From contig CAWIQE010000004.1 in assembly GCA_963838155.1 (NCBI GenBank), forward strand, positions 434,001 to 498,000: 64,000 bases of DNA. Direction: 5' to 3'. The notes below the pieces were generated by a model. The model had not been told where the DNA came from, did no database searches, and saw only the letters and a program-made list of their open reading frames with translations. The DNA is from Pararhizobium_B sp963838155. GTDB taxonomy: Bacteria; Pseudomonadota; Alphaproteobacteria; Rhizobiales; Rhizobiaceae. Shown here in pieces: positions 56,798-64,000 of this stretch (the first letter of the stretch is position 1; every line of letters starts with the position of its first letter). The position numbers were made by a program, and so were the translations under genes.

Positions 56798-57770
56798 ATG
56801 GACGAGCGACCAACCTTCCGCGACGTCGAGGCGGCGGCACGCCGGATAAAGGGGGCGGCGCTCCGGACGCCGGTGATGACGTCGCGAACGGCCGACGCCG
56901 AATTCGGCGCCGAGATCTTCTTCAAGTGCGAGACCTTCCAGCGCACCGGCGCATTCAAGTTCCGGGGAGCCTTCAACGCGCTGTCGAAATTCGACGCCGC
57001 CCGGCGCGCCGGGGGCGTGGTGGCCTATTCGTCGGGCAACCATGCGCAGGCCATCGCGCGCGCGGCCGAGATCCTCGGCATCGCGGCGACGATCGTCATG
57101 CCCGAGGACGCGCCGGCGGCGAAGATGGCGGCAACCCGCGGCTACGGTGCCGAGGTGGTGACCTACGACCGCTACACGCAGGACCGGGATGCCATCGGCC
57201 GGCGGCTTGCCGAAGAGCGCGGCATGACGCTCGTCCCGCCCTTCGACCATGCCGACATCGTCGCCGGGCAGGGGACGGCGGCCATGGAGCTCATCGAAGA
57301 GGTCGGGCCGCTCGACTGCCTGTTCGTCTGCCTGGGCGGCGGGGGACTGCTTTCGGGGTCGGCGCTGTCCGCCGGAGCGCTGTCGCCGGGCTGCGCCGTC
57401 TACGGCGTGGAACCGGAGAGCGGCAACGACGGCCAGCAGTCCTTCCGGCGCGGCGAGATCGTGCGGATCGACACGCCGAAGACGATCGCCGACGGCGCCC
57501 AGACGACTGCGCTCGGCCGAGATCACCTTCGCCATCATCCGCGACACCGTCGCGGATATCCTCGCCGTGTCGGACGACGAGCTCGTCGATTGCATGCGCT
57601 TCTTCGCCTCCCGCATGAAGATGGTCGTGGAACCGACCGGCTGCCTCGGCCTGGCGGGCGCGCGGCGGATGCGGGCCGGCCTCGCCGGCAAGCGCGTCGG
57701 CGTGATCGTCAGCGGCGGCAATGTCGACATGGATCGCTTCGCCGCGCTCGTGGGCCGACCCGCGAACTGA
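56798..57770 (+). pseudogene. Threonine/serine dehydratase, frameshifted near 57,517
   Basis: PLP-dependent enzyme that deaminates threonine to 2-oxobutyrate. The N-terminal part is intact: MDERPTFRDVEAAARR, PLP-lysine Lys54 in GAFKFRGAFNAL, SSGNHAQA and the phosphate-binding GGGGLLSG. After TIADGAQTTALG the frame changes; the expected EITFAIIRDTVADILAV continues in another frame and runs to the natural end VGRPAN at 57,770. Removing one C from GGCCGAG at 57,517-57,518 restores a normal 323-residue protein. So this is a one-base insertion, either real or a sequence error. It is the single-domain type, without an ACT domain. The ATG at 56798 has GAGAGG upstream. Confidence 0.87.
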
Positions 57771-57836
57771 TTTCGAGGCGGCCGGACCCGACGGATCCGG
57801 CCGCGGATCTGGAAGCGCTTATCGTCTTACATTTAC

Positions 57837-57880
57837 GCGCTTCCGGACGGAAAACCGGTTTCCACTTTTCCTGGAAGCGC
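57837..57880. repeat. GCGCTTCC palindromic repeat
   Basis: A 44-base element with arms GCGCTTCC and GGAAGCGC and a CGGACGGAAAACCGGTTTCC middle. It is nearly identical to the first parts of the units at 26921 and 27135. It lies two bases before the 3' end of the minus-strand acid phosphatase gene. Confidence 0.8.
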
Positions 57881-57881
57881 T

Positions 57882-58778
57882 CTAGTTCGACGGAGACCAG
57901 GCGTCGAGGCGGTCGATCTTTTCCTTGCGGCGCTCGTCGGGCGATTTCGACCAGTCGCCGCCGAAGGAGGCGGATTCCCAGGAGCCGTATTCGGGGTTGG
58001 GCAGCATGATCCAGTCGTGGCCCCAATGGTCCTGCGCCGCCTTGTAGGCGGCCATGCGCTCGTCGGGCGAGCCGCTGGCCTTGTCGGTGAAGTCGCCGAG
58101 ATTGTCGCCCAGCATCATGACGACGCGGTAGTCCTTGGCGACGACTGCGTCGCGGCTGCCCTTGGCCGATTTCCAGTCCGGCTTCTCGTGCTCGAGGAGC
58201 ACGGTGTCCACCTTGTCGTCGAGCGGGAAGCCGAGGCGCTCGAGGTTCTCGCGGGTCGCCTTCTCCTGGTCGCCATTGCGGTTGGAGATGTAGAAGATCT
58301 CGACGCCCTTCGAGGCGGCGTATTTGAAGAAGTCGACGGCGCCGGGTTCGGCGCCGGCCTTCTCGTCCTTGACGTATTTGTCGTAGTCCTTGCCGCTGTA
58401 GCCTGTGTTGCGGGTGACGAGCGAGGCTTCGTAGACGTTGTTGTCGATCGCCGTCTCGTCGAGGTCGGCGATGAGGGCGACGGGCTTGCCCTCGAAATCC
58501 TTGCCCTGCATGTCGGGCAGGGCGGTCCAGGCCTTGTCGGCGAGGGCCTGGTCGAGCCGCATCTTCGCCAGCGCGTAGATGCCGTCGACGGTCGCCTTGT
58601 ACTCGACGGATTTCTGCATCCAGAGCGTGGCGTTGAGAAGGTCGTTCTGCGGCACGGCGCCGGCCTTGGCGGCGTCCGCGGCGCCGGCCGCGCAAGGGGC
58701 GGCGAGACCGGCCGCAAGGGCCGCCGCGAGGCAGTGGCGCATGGTCCGGGCGCGGGGACCGCATGTGCGAAGGGACAT
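57882..58778 (-). CDS. Secreted HAD-family acid phosphatase (lipoprotein e(P4)-like)
   Basis: Periplasmic phosphatase of HAD subfamily IIIB, related to the e(P4) 5'-nucleotidase and class C acid phosphatases. The 298-residue product has a signal peptide (HCLAAALAAGLAAPCAAGAADA). The catalytic motif is ADLDETAIDN with Asp105 and Asp107; ISNRNGDQ is motif II and GDNLGDF supplies the later acidic residues. The e(P4) lipobox Cys is not clear, so it may be free in the periplasm. AAAGGAG lies eight bases before the ATG at 58778, which settles the start. It is divergent from the helicase gene. Confidence 0.9.
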   Translation of the reverse strand: MSLRTCGPRARTMRHCLAAALAAGLAAPCAAGAADAAKAGAVPQNDLLNATLWMQKSVEYKATVDGIYALAKMRLDQALADKAWTALPDMQGKDFEGKPVALIADLDETAIDNNVYEASLVTRNTGYSGKDYDKYVKDEKAGAEPGAVDFFKYAASKGVEIFYISNRNGDQEKATRENLERLGFPLDDKVDTVLLEHEKPDWKSAKGSRDAVVAKDYRVVMMLGDNLGDFTDKASGSPDERMAAYKAAQDHWGHDWIMLPNPEYGSWESASFGGDWSKSPDERRKEKIDRLDAWSPSN

Positions 58779-58921
58779 TCGTTCGTTCTCCTTTGGGGCG
58801 GGGCGTGCCGGGCGGCACGGCGAGCCTACGTCGCGCCCGCGGCGCGGTCAAACCCGGAGGAGGCACTCCGAGCCGGCCGATCCGGCTTGCTCTTTGGGCG
58901 CGAATCCTGCCAGTTGGGCGG

Positions 58922-60049
58922 ATGGATTTCTCACCGCAACAGGACGCCGCGCTGAAGGCCGTCTCGCAATGGCTCGCGGCCGGCCAGCCGCAGATCTTCC
59001 GGCTGTTCGGCTATGCCGGCACGGGCAAGACGACGCTGGCGCGCCATTTCGCCGAGCATGTCGACGGCGACGTGCAGTTCGCCGCCTTCACGGGAAAGGC
59101 TGCGCAGGTTCTGCGCTCGAAGGGCGCGACGAACGCCAAGACCATCCATTCGCTGATCTACCGGCCGCGGGGCGAGGAGGAGGTGGCGGACGAGGCGACG
59201 GGCCGGACGTCGATCTCGCCGATGTTCTCGCTCAACCGGCAGAGCCCGGTGGCGAAGGCCGCGCTGATCGTCGTCGACGAGTGCTCGATGGTCGACGAGG
59301 CGCTCGGGCGCGACCTGATGAGCTTCGGCACGCCGATCCTCGTCCTCGGGGATCCGGGGCAGCTGCCGCCGATTTCGGGCGGCGGCTTCTTCACCGACCA
59401 CGAGCCCGACTGCCTGCTGACGGAGATCCACAGGCAGGCGCGCGACAACCCGATCATCGCGCTGGCGATGGAGGTGCGCGAGGGCCGCGAGATTTCGGCC
59501 GGGGACTGGGGCACGGCCCGGGTGATCGGCCGGCGCGAGGTGACGCAGGACCTCGTGCTCGCGGCGGACCAGGTGCTCGTCGGCACGAACCGCACGCGGC
59601 GGCGCTACAACCAGCGCCTGCGGGAGCTCAAGGGCTTCACGGCCGCCCATCCGCAGGCGGGCGACAAGCTGGTCTGCCTGCGCAACGATCCCGCCAAGGC
59701 GCTGCTCAACGGGTCGCTGTGGCAGGTGATGACGTCGTCCCGAGAGACGACGAAGCCCGGCATCAACCTCCTCGTGCGCCCCGAGGTCGACGACATGGAC
59801 CGCGGGGCGGCGAAGGTGAAGCTGCTGAAGGCGGTCTTCGAGGATCCCGATGCGGAGATCCCCTGGTCGACGAAGAAGCGGTACGACGACTTCGACTACG
59901 GCTACGCGCTGACGGTGCACAAGGCGCAAGGGTCGCAATGGGACGAGGTGGTGCTCTTCGACGAGAGCTTCGCGTTCCGCGAGACGCGGGAGCGCTGGCT
60001 CTACACCGCGATCACCCGCGCGGCGGAGCGCCTGACGATCGTGCGGTAG
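58922..60049 (+). CDS. RecD-like ATP-dependent DNA helicase
   Basis: A short superfamily 1 helicase related to RecD and to phage Dda. In 375 residues it has Walker A GYAGTGKTT (30-38), Walker B VVDECSMVDE, motif III LGDPGQLPPIS, motif V YGYALTVHKAQGSQWDEVVLF and motif VI YTAITRAAERL. It lacks the long N-terminal domain of RecD or RecD2, and there are no recBC genes nearby. A role in replication restart or repair is an inference. The start at 58922 gives MDFSPQQDAAL, directly before motif I. Confidence 0.9.
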   Translation: MDFSPQQDAALKAVSQWLAAGQPQIFRLFGYAGTGKTTLARHFAEHVDGDVQFAAFTGKAAQVLRSKGATNAKTIHSLIYRPRGEEEVADEATGRTSISPMFSLNRQSPVAKAALIVVDECSMVDEALGRDLMSFGTPILVLGDPGQLPPISGGGFFTDHEPDCLLTEIHRQARDNPIIALAMEVREGREISAGDWGTARVIGRREVTQDLVLAADQVLVGTNRTRRRYNQRLRELKGFTAAHPQAGDKLVCLRNDPAKALLNGSLWQVMTSSRETTKPGINLLVRPEVDDMDRGAAKVKLLKAVFEDPDAEIPWSTKKRYDDFDYGYALTVHKAQGSQWDEVVLFDESFAFRETRERWLYTAITRAAERLTIVR

Positions 60050-60055
60050 CGGTTC

Positions 60056-60451
60056 TCAGCCCTCGGGTTCCGCCGCGTCCAGCCAGGTCCAGGCGGCGGC
60101 CTCGTCCCCGGCGTCGAAGTGCTTCATCTCGATCGACAGCAGCGGGTCGAAGAGGCGGACCATCCCGGCGATCCAGCCCGGGCCGCCGACGACGGCATAG
60201 CGGCGGATGTGCCTCAGCGCCCTGGTCTTGGCGATCATCGTCGTCTCGCGGGAGATGACGTTCCAGTCCCAGCCGTCGTAGCCGACGAGGCGGATGAGAA
60301 GGTCGACCCGCGGATGGCGTTCGTAGGCCTCGGCGAGGAGGCCGTAGACGGCCTCGACGTCGGCGGCCGTGATGTGGCCGGTCACCTCGAAGGCGTAGAG
60401 GTCGTCGCGCGGCGTGTCGATCCTGCGGATGTTCTCGGCTTGCATGCTCAC
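60056..60451 (-). CDS. SpoIIAA-like (STAS-type) protein, DUF3478
   Basis: A 131-residue protein of the SpoIIAA-like family (DUF3478). The fold is STAS-like: AFEVTGHITAADVEAVYGLLAEAYE, VDLLIRLVGYDGW and HIRRYAVVGGPGWIAGMVRLFDPLL. A GTG at 60451 has AAGGAG eight bases upstream and is better placed than the ATG at 60445. No anti-sigma partner is seen. The biological role is unknown. It is convergent with the helicase gene and divergent from pdxJ. Confidence 0.85.
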   Translation of the reverse strand: MSMQAENIRRIDTPRDDLYAFEVTGHITAADVEAVYGLLAEAYERHPRVDLLIRLVGYDGWDWNVISRETTMIAKTRALRHIRRYAVVGGPGWIAGMVRLFDPLLSIEMKHFDAGDEAAAWTWLDAAEPEG

Positions 60452-60557
60452 GGCGCCAACTCCTTTTATCGCGAGGGCATGGACGGGAACCCCTGTTCCG
60501 ATCCGATCGTTTTCTATATGGGTATCGCCCCGACAGCCCGCCATCCGGACGACCGAC

Positions 60558-61310
60558 ATGCCCACGAAGCTATCCGTCAATCTCAATGCGATCGCCATGC
60601 TGCGCAACCGCCGCGACCTGCCCTGGCCGAGCGTCACCGGTCTCGGCCGGATCGCGCTTGCGGCGGGGGCGCACGGGCTGACCGTCCATCCGCGTCCCGA
60701 CGAGCGGCACATCCGGTTCGCGGACCTGCCCGAAATCCGGGCGCTGATCGACGACGAATTCCCCGACGCGGAGTTCAACATCGAGGGCTATCCCTCGGAG
60801 GCGTTCCTGCGGCTCGTCGAGAAGCACGAGCCCGAGCAGGTGACGCTGGTGCCGGACGATCCGCGCCAGGCGACGTCCGACCACGGGTGGGACTTCTGGA
60901 AGAACCACGACCTCCTGAAGCCGATCGTCGCCCGGCTCAAGCGGCAGGGCATGCGCGTCTCCCTCTTCGCCGACGGCGATGCCGACGAGAAGCAGATCCG
61001 GCTGGCGCGCGAGACCGGCGCCGACCGCGTCGAGCTCTATACCGGGCCTTACGGCGGCACCTACGACGATCCGGCCGCTGCCGCGCGCCTCGTGGAACGG
61101 CTCGGGCAAACGGCGGACACGGCGATCGAGGCCGGCCTGAAGGTCAATGCCGGCCATGACCTCACGGTGGCGAACCTGCCGGCGCTGGTGAAGCGGATTC
61201 CGGCACTGGCGGAGGTTTCCATCGGCCACGGACTGACCGCGGACGCGCTCGAACACGGCATGGCCGAGACGGTGCGGCGCTTCCTCGCCGCCTGCGGCAA
61301 CGGAGGCTGA
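60558..61310 (+). CDS. pdxJ: Pyridoxine 5'-phosphate synthase PdxJ
   Basis: TIM-barrel enzyme that joins 1-deoxy-xylulose 5-phosphate and 3-amino-2-oxopropyl phosphate to pyridoxine 5'-phosphate. The 250-residue protein has KLSVNLNAIAMLRNRRDLPWPSV, GLTVHPRPDERHIR, EFNIEGYPSE, VTLVPDD and the late INAGHDL-type motif VNAGHDLTVANLP. The last block, EVSIGHGLTADALEHGM, is the phosphate-binding end. The ATG at 60558 is chosen since upstream frame lacks homology. It is PLP-related like the threonine dehydratase 3 kb away, but not in one operon. Confidence 0.96.
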   Translation: MPTKLSVNLNAIAMLRNRRDLPWPSVTGLGRIALAAGAHGLTVHPRPDERHIRFADLPEIRALIDDEFPDAEFNIEGYPSEAFLRLVEKHEPEQVTLVPDDPRQATSDHGWDFWKNHDLLKPIVARLKRQGMRVSLFADGDADEKQIRLARETGADRVELYTGPYGGTYDDPAAAARLVERLGQTADTAIEAGLKVNAGHDLTVANLPALVKRIPALAEVSIGHGLTADALEHGMAETVRRFLAACGNGG

Positions 61311-61381
61311 GGCCGGCGACGGATCGATTCCGCGCATGGCTGGCATCAGCAAAACTGACTTGACCGTCCGGCGCGGTTCGG

Positions 61382-61424
61382 AAAAAAGAAGGCCTGCCGT
61401 CGCGACGGCGGGCTCCCGGCCTTC
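61382..61424 (-). terminator. Orphan rho-independent terminator on the minus strand
   Basis: Read on the minus strand, GAAGGCC pairs with GGCCTTC around an inner GCCGTCGCGACGGC hairpin, followed by six T (61387-61382). Both neighbours, pdxJ and the efflux gene, are on the plus strand, so no known gene uses it. Confidence 0.6.
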
Positions 61425-61499
61425 GGACGCATCCCGATCGCGCCGGGGCCGTTTCGATCCCGCCGCTCTTCACGATCCGGCCGGACCCATCGATCCCGG

Positions 61500-62705
61500 A
61501 TGAGCACCATGACCCAACGCCTGTTCAAGACAGCCCTCGTTCTCGGCCTGCTGACGGCCATCGGACCGTTCGCGATCGACATGTACCTGCCGGCGCTGCC
61601 CTCGATCGGCGACAAGCTCGACGCCAGCATTCCCCAGGTGCAGGCAAGCCTGATGGCGTTCCTCGGGGCGGTGGCCGTCTGCCAGATCTTCTACGGGCCC
61701 GTCAGCGACATGGTCGGGCGCAAGCCGCCGCTCTATTTCGGCCTCGTCGTCTTCATCTTCGCCGCGGTGGCGGCCTCGCTGGCGCCGTCGATCGGCTGGC
61801 TGATCGCGGCGCGCTTCGTGCAGGGCGTCGGCGCCTGCGCGATGATGGCGATCCCGCGCGCGGTCGTTCGCGACTACCACACCGGCCCCGACGCGGCGCG
61901 GCTGATGACACTCCTGATGCTGGTCTTCAGCGTCTCGCCGATCCTGGCGCCGCTGACCGGCAGCCTGATCGTCGAGGCGTGGAGCTGGCGGGGGATCTTC
62001 GTGCTGATGGCGCTCTGCGCCGTCCTCGGCATCGCGCTGGTGGCCTTCGCCATGCCGGAGACGCGGCCGAAGGAGAAGCGGCTGGACAGCAGCCTCTCGA
62101 GCGCGCTGCGCAGCTACGCCGTGCTCGTCGGCGACCGCCGGTTCATGGGGCTGAGCTTCATCGGCGGGTTCGGCATGGCGAGCTTCTTCGGGTTCCTGGC
62201 GAATTCGTCCTTCGTCTACATCGACCATTACGGGCTCGATCCGACGCATTACAGCTTCGCCTTCTCGATCAATGCCGTGGCGTTCATCGGCGTTTCGCAG
62301 TTCACGGCGAACCTGGCGCGGCGCTACGGCTTCAACCGGATCATGCGGGTCGCGGGGGCGAGCTATTCGGCGATCACGGTGGCGCTGCTCGTCCTGTTCC
62401 TCGCCGGCGTCGACCGGCTCGACGTGCTGATGGTGTTCCTGTTCTGCGGCTTCGGTTGCCTGGGGCTCATCATCCCGTCCTCCGCGGTGCTGGCGCTCGA
62501 CGACCACGGGCCGATCGCCGGAAGCGCGTCCGCGCTCATGGGGACCGTGCAGATGGTGACGGGGGCGATCGTCATGGCGATCGTCAGCGCCTTCTTCGAC
62601 GGAACGGCGGTGCCCATGGTGGCCGGGATCGCGGCCTGCGCGGTGATCGTTCTGGCGCTGACGGCCGTGACACTCCGCCTGCCGGCGGCGGTGCCTGCCG
62701 GCTGA
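61500..62705 (+). CDS. Bcr/CflA family multidrug efflux transporter
   Basis: Major facilitator pump of the Bcr/CflA group, proton-driven, twelve membrane helices in 401 residues. The N-terminal GLLTAIGPFAIDMYLPALPSI is the hallmark of this group, and the A-motif is GPVSDMVGRKPPLYFGL. The late half has NSSFVYIDHYGLDPTHYSFAF. Known members export bicyclomycin, chloramphenicol or sulphonamides; the substrate here is not known. The TetR gene that follows 110 bases later, with its own operator candidate, could control it or ilvC. Confidence 0.92.
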   Translation: MSTMTQRLFKTALVLGLLTAIGPFAIDMYLPALPSIGDKLDASIPQVQASLMAFLGAVAVCQIFYGPVSDMVGRKPPLYFGLVVFIFAAVAASLAPSIGWLIAARFVQGVGACAMMAIPRAVVRDYHTGPDAARLMTLLMLVFSVSPILAPLTGSLIVEAWSWRGIFVLMALCAVLGIALVAFAMPETRPKEKRLDSSLSSALRSYAVLVGDRRFMGLSFIGGFGMASFFGFLANSSFVYIDHYGLDPTHYSFAFSINAVAFIGVSQFTANLARRYGFNRIMRVAGASYSAITVALLVLFLAGVDRLDVLMVFLFCGFGCLGLIIPSSAVLALDDHGPIAGSASALMGTVQMVTGAIVMAIVSAFFDGTAVPMVAGIAACAVIVLALTAVTLRLPAAVPAG

Positions 62706-62788
62706 CCGGCGTTGCGATCCGGTCGGATCGCCGACGCCCACGCGGCCCCTTGACAGGGCGCGCGGGATTGGGCATTCCGGCGCGAACC

Positions 62789-62802
62789 GTACCGTACGGT
62801 AC
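62789..62802. promoter_or_regulatory. 14-bp palindrome upstream of the TetR gene (candidate operator)
   Basis: GTACCGTACGGTAC is a perfect palindrome 13 bases before the TetR ATG. A TTGACA lies at 62750-62755, so the palindrome falls near the expected transcript start. TetR proteins commonly bind such sites in their own promoters. Confidence 0.55.
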
Positions 62803-62815
62803 TTTCGGGGCCGAC

Positions 62816-63484
62816 ATGCTGACCTTCACCCGCCCGGACGCGTCGTCCGAGGATCCGCAGACGCCGTTCACCCGCCGCCAGGCGGCGGTGCTCGAGGCTG
62901 CGCTCGGCCTGCTGGTCGAGGGCGGCGAGCGGGCGCTCACGACGGCCGGCGTGGCGCGGGCGGCCAACTGCTCCAAGGAGAGCCTCTACAAGTGGTTCGG
63001 CGACCGCGAAGGCCTGCTTTCGGCCATGGTCGCCTTCCAGGCGAGCAAGGTGCGCACGTTCGGGGAGGCCGACGTGCCGCCGACGCGCGAGGCGTTCCGG
63101 GCGCATCTCGTCCTCTTCGCCCGCGACCTGCTCGAGGTGCTGTCCGGGGAGGTGTCGGTGGCGCTCAACCGGCTGGCCATCGGCAAGGCCAGCCGCGAGG
63201 ACGCGGCACTCGGCAAGATCGTCCTGCAGCGCGGCCGCCGGACCATCGGCATTCGGGCGGGGGCGTTCCTCGACGCCGGCCGCCGGAAGGGGTTCATCGC
63301 CTACGAGGAGCGCGAGGCGGCCTTCGGCGCGCTCTACGGGCTCATCGTCGGCGACCTGCATGTGCGCCTCCTGCTCGGCGAGACGCTGGGCGAGGAGGAA
63401 TCCGACTTCGCGGCGCGTGCCGAGCGCGCCGTCCGCCAGTTCTTCGCGCTCCACGCCCCGGCTTCGGGCGCGGAGCGGACATGA
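62816..63484 (+). CDS. TetR/AcrR family transcriptional regulator
   Basis: A 222-residue regulator. The N-terminal helix-turn-helix reads ALTTAGVARAANCSKESLYKWFGDREGLLSAMV, the TetR hallmark. The C-terminal ligand domain (LLEVLSGEVSVALNRLAIGKASRED, then ALYGLIVGDLHVRLLLGE) resembles the AefR-type group. The ATG at 62816 is preceded by a palindrome that may be its operator. It lies 38 bases before ilvC on the same strand; a TetR gene at this site occurs in other Rhizobiales. Its ligand is not known. Confidence 0.9.
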   Translation: MLTFTRPDASSEDPQTPFTRRQAAVLEAALGLLVEGGERALTTAGVARAANCSKESLYKWFGDREGLLSAMVAFQASKVRTFGEADVPPTREAFRAHLVLFARDLLEVLSGEVSVALNRLAIGKASREDAALGKIVLQRGRRTIGIRAGAFLDAGRRKGFIAYEEREAAFGALYGLIVGDLHVRLLLGETLGEEESDFAARAERAVRQFFALHAPASGAERT

Positions 63485-63522
63485 CCAGCCAGACTGCAAT
63501 CTCAAAGGGAAGGAAGACCAGA

Positions 63523-64000
63523 ATGCGTGTCTATTACGATCGCGACGCCGATCTCAACCTCGTCAAGGGCAAGAAGGTGGCCGTCATCGGCTACGGGTCG
63601 CAGGGCCGGGCCCATGCGCTCAACCTGAAGGACTCCGGCGTCAAGGACATCGCCGTCGCTCTGCGCCCGGGCTCGGCGACCGCCAAAAAGGCCGAGGCCG
63701 ACGGCCTGTCGGTCAAGACGGTGGCGGAGGCGGCCGCGTGGGCGGACCTCATGATGATGGCGACGCCCGACGAGCTGCAGGCGGACATCTACCGCGACGA
63801 GATCGCGCCGAACATCCGCGACGGGGCGGCGATCGCCTTCGCGCACGGCCTCAACGTCCATTTCGGCCTGATCGAGCCGAAGGACACGATCGACGTGCTG
63901 ATGGTGGCGCCGAAGGGGCCGGGCCATACGGTGCGCGGGGAATACCAGAAGGGCGGCGGCGTGCCGTGCCTGGTGGCGGTGCAGCAGGATCCTTCGGGCA
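63523..64000 (+). CDS. ilvC: Ketol-acid reductoisomerase, 5' part (cut by window end)
   Basis: Second enzyme of branched-chain amino acid synthesis; it isomerises and reduces acetolactate with NADPH. Only the first 159 codons are in the window. MRVYYDRDADLNLVKGKKV is followed by the NADPH-binding fingerprint VAVIGYGSQGRAHALNLKDSG, then AFAHGLNVHFG and MVAPKGPGHTVRGEY, which carries the conserved PKGPGH motif. AAGGAAGG precedes the ATG. It uses the product of ilvBN encoded nine kilobases upstream. No stop codon is reached before 64,000. Confidence 0.97.
   Translation, partial: MRVYYDRDADLNLVKGKKVAVIGYGSQGRAHALNLKDSGVKDIAVALRPGSATAKKAEADGLSVKTVAEAAAWADLMMMATPDELQADIYRDEIAPNIRDGAAIAFAHGLNVHFGLIEPKDTIDVLMVAPKGPGHTVRGEYQKGGGVPCLVAVQQDPSG

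Overview
The window is a strongly GC-rich chromosomal segment of an alphaproteobacterium, most likely of the order Hyphomicrobiales (Rhizobiales). The gene content and order point there: pcm-tolC-popZ-valS, exoR-xth-erpA-dgt-argS, a SPOR protein followed by nagZ-scpA-scpB-tatABC-serS-surE-pcm-nlpD, yajC with a fused secDF, hflK-hflC-DUF2065-degP, and ilvB-ilvN shortly before ilvC. I cannot name the genus from sequence alone. I see no prophage, insertion sequence, CRISPR array, toxin-antitoxin pair or defence locus. This is a core-genome window.

Layout. 0-10 kb: a Crp/Fnr regulator, a small DUF6894 protein, tRNA-Cys, an isoaspartyl methyltransferase, the TolC outer-membrane channel with a clear terminator, the polar organiser PopZ, valyl-tRNA synthetase and a FadL-type porin. 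10-19 kb: ExoR, a small secreted protein, exonuclease III, ErpA, dGTPase, arginyl-tRNA synthetase and a long acidic SPOR-domain protein whose frame is broken. 19-31 kb: cell-wall recycling (NagZ), chromosome condensation (ScpAB), Tat export (TatABC), SerS, SurE, a second Pcm, an NlpD-like degenerate LytM lipoprotein, then about 1 kb of repeat mosaic and a DUF815 ATPase. 31-43 kb: YajC-SecDF, a squalene/phytoene-synthase-like protein, an Ehu-type ABC transporter, a second repeat mosaic, a minus-strand SspB/DUF4169/RHH operon, DUF2853, ThyA and FolA. 43-52 kb: the HflKC-DUF2065-DegP membrane-protease group, SerB, MiaA, a diguanylate cyclase and a HerA-like ATPase. 52-64 kb: the ilvBN operon behind a readable attenuator with a 19-codon leader peptide, a LysE exporter, an oxygenase-like protein, a frameshifted threonine dehydratase, a secreted HAD phosphatase, a RecD-like helicase, PdxJ, a Bcr/CflA efflux pump, a TetR regulator with a palindromic operator candidate, and the 5' part of ilvC, cut by the window end.

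How the genes fit together. Several clusters are functional units: protein export (TatABC; YajC-SecDF), membrane quality control (HflKC, DegP), nucleotide metabolism for DNA (ThyA-FolA; Dgt), branched-chain amino acid synthesis (IlvB, IlvN, IlvC) and osmolyte or amino-acid uptake (Ehu-like).

The most notable signals are the ilv attenuator, whose promoter would place the transcript start almost on the leader-peptide ATG; two single frameshifts in otherwise intact genes (SPOR protein and threonine dehydratase), which may be sequence errors; three families of intergenic palindromic or mosaic repeats; and an orphan minus-strand terminator near 61.4 kb. No clearly new biological system was found.
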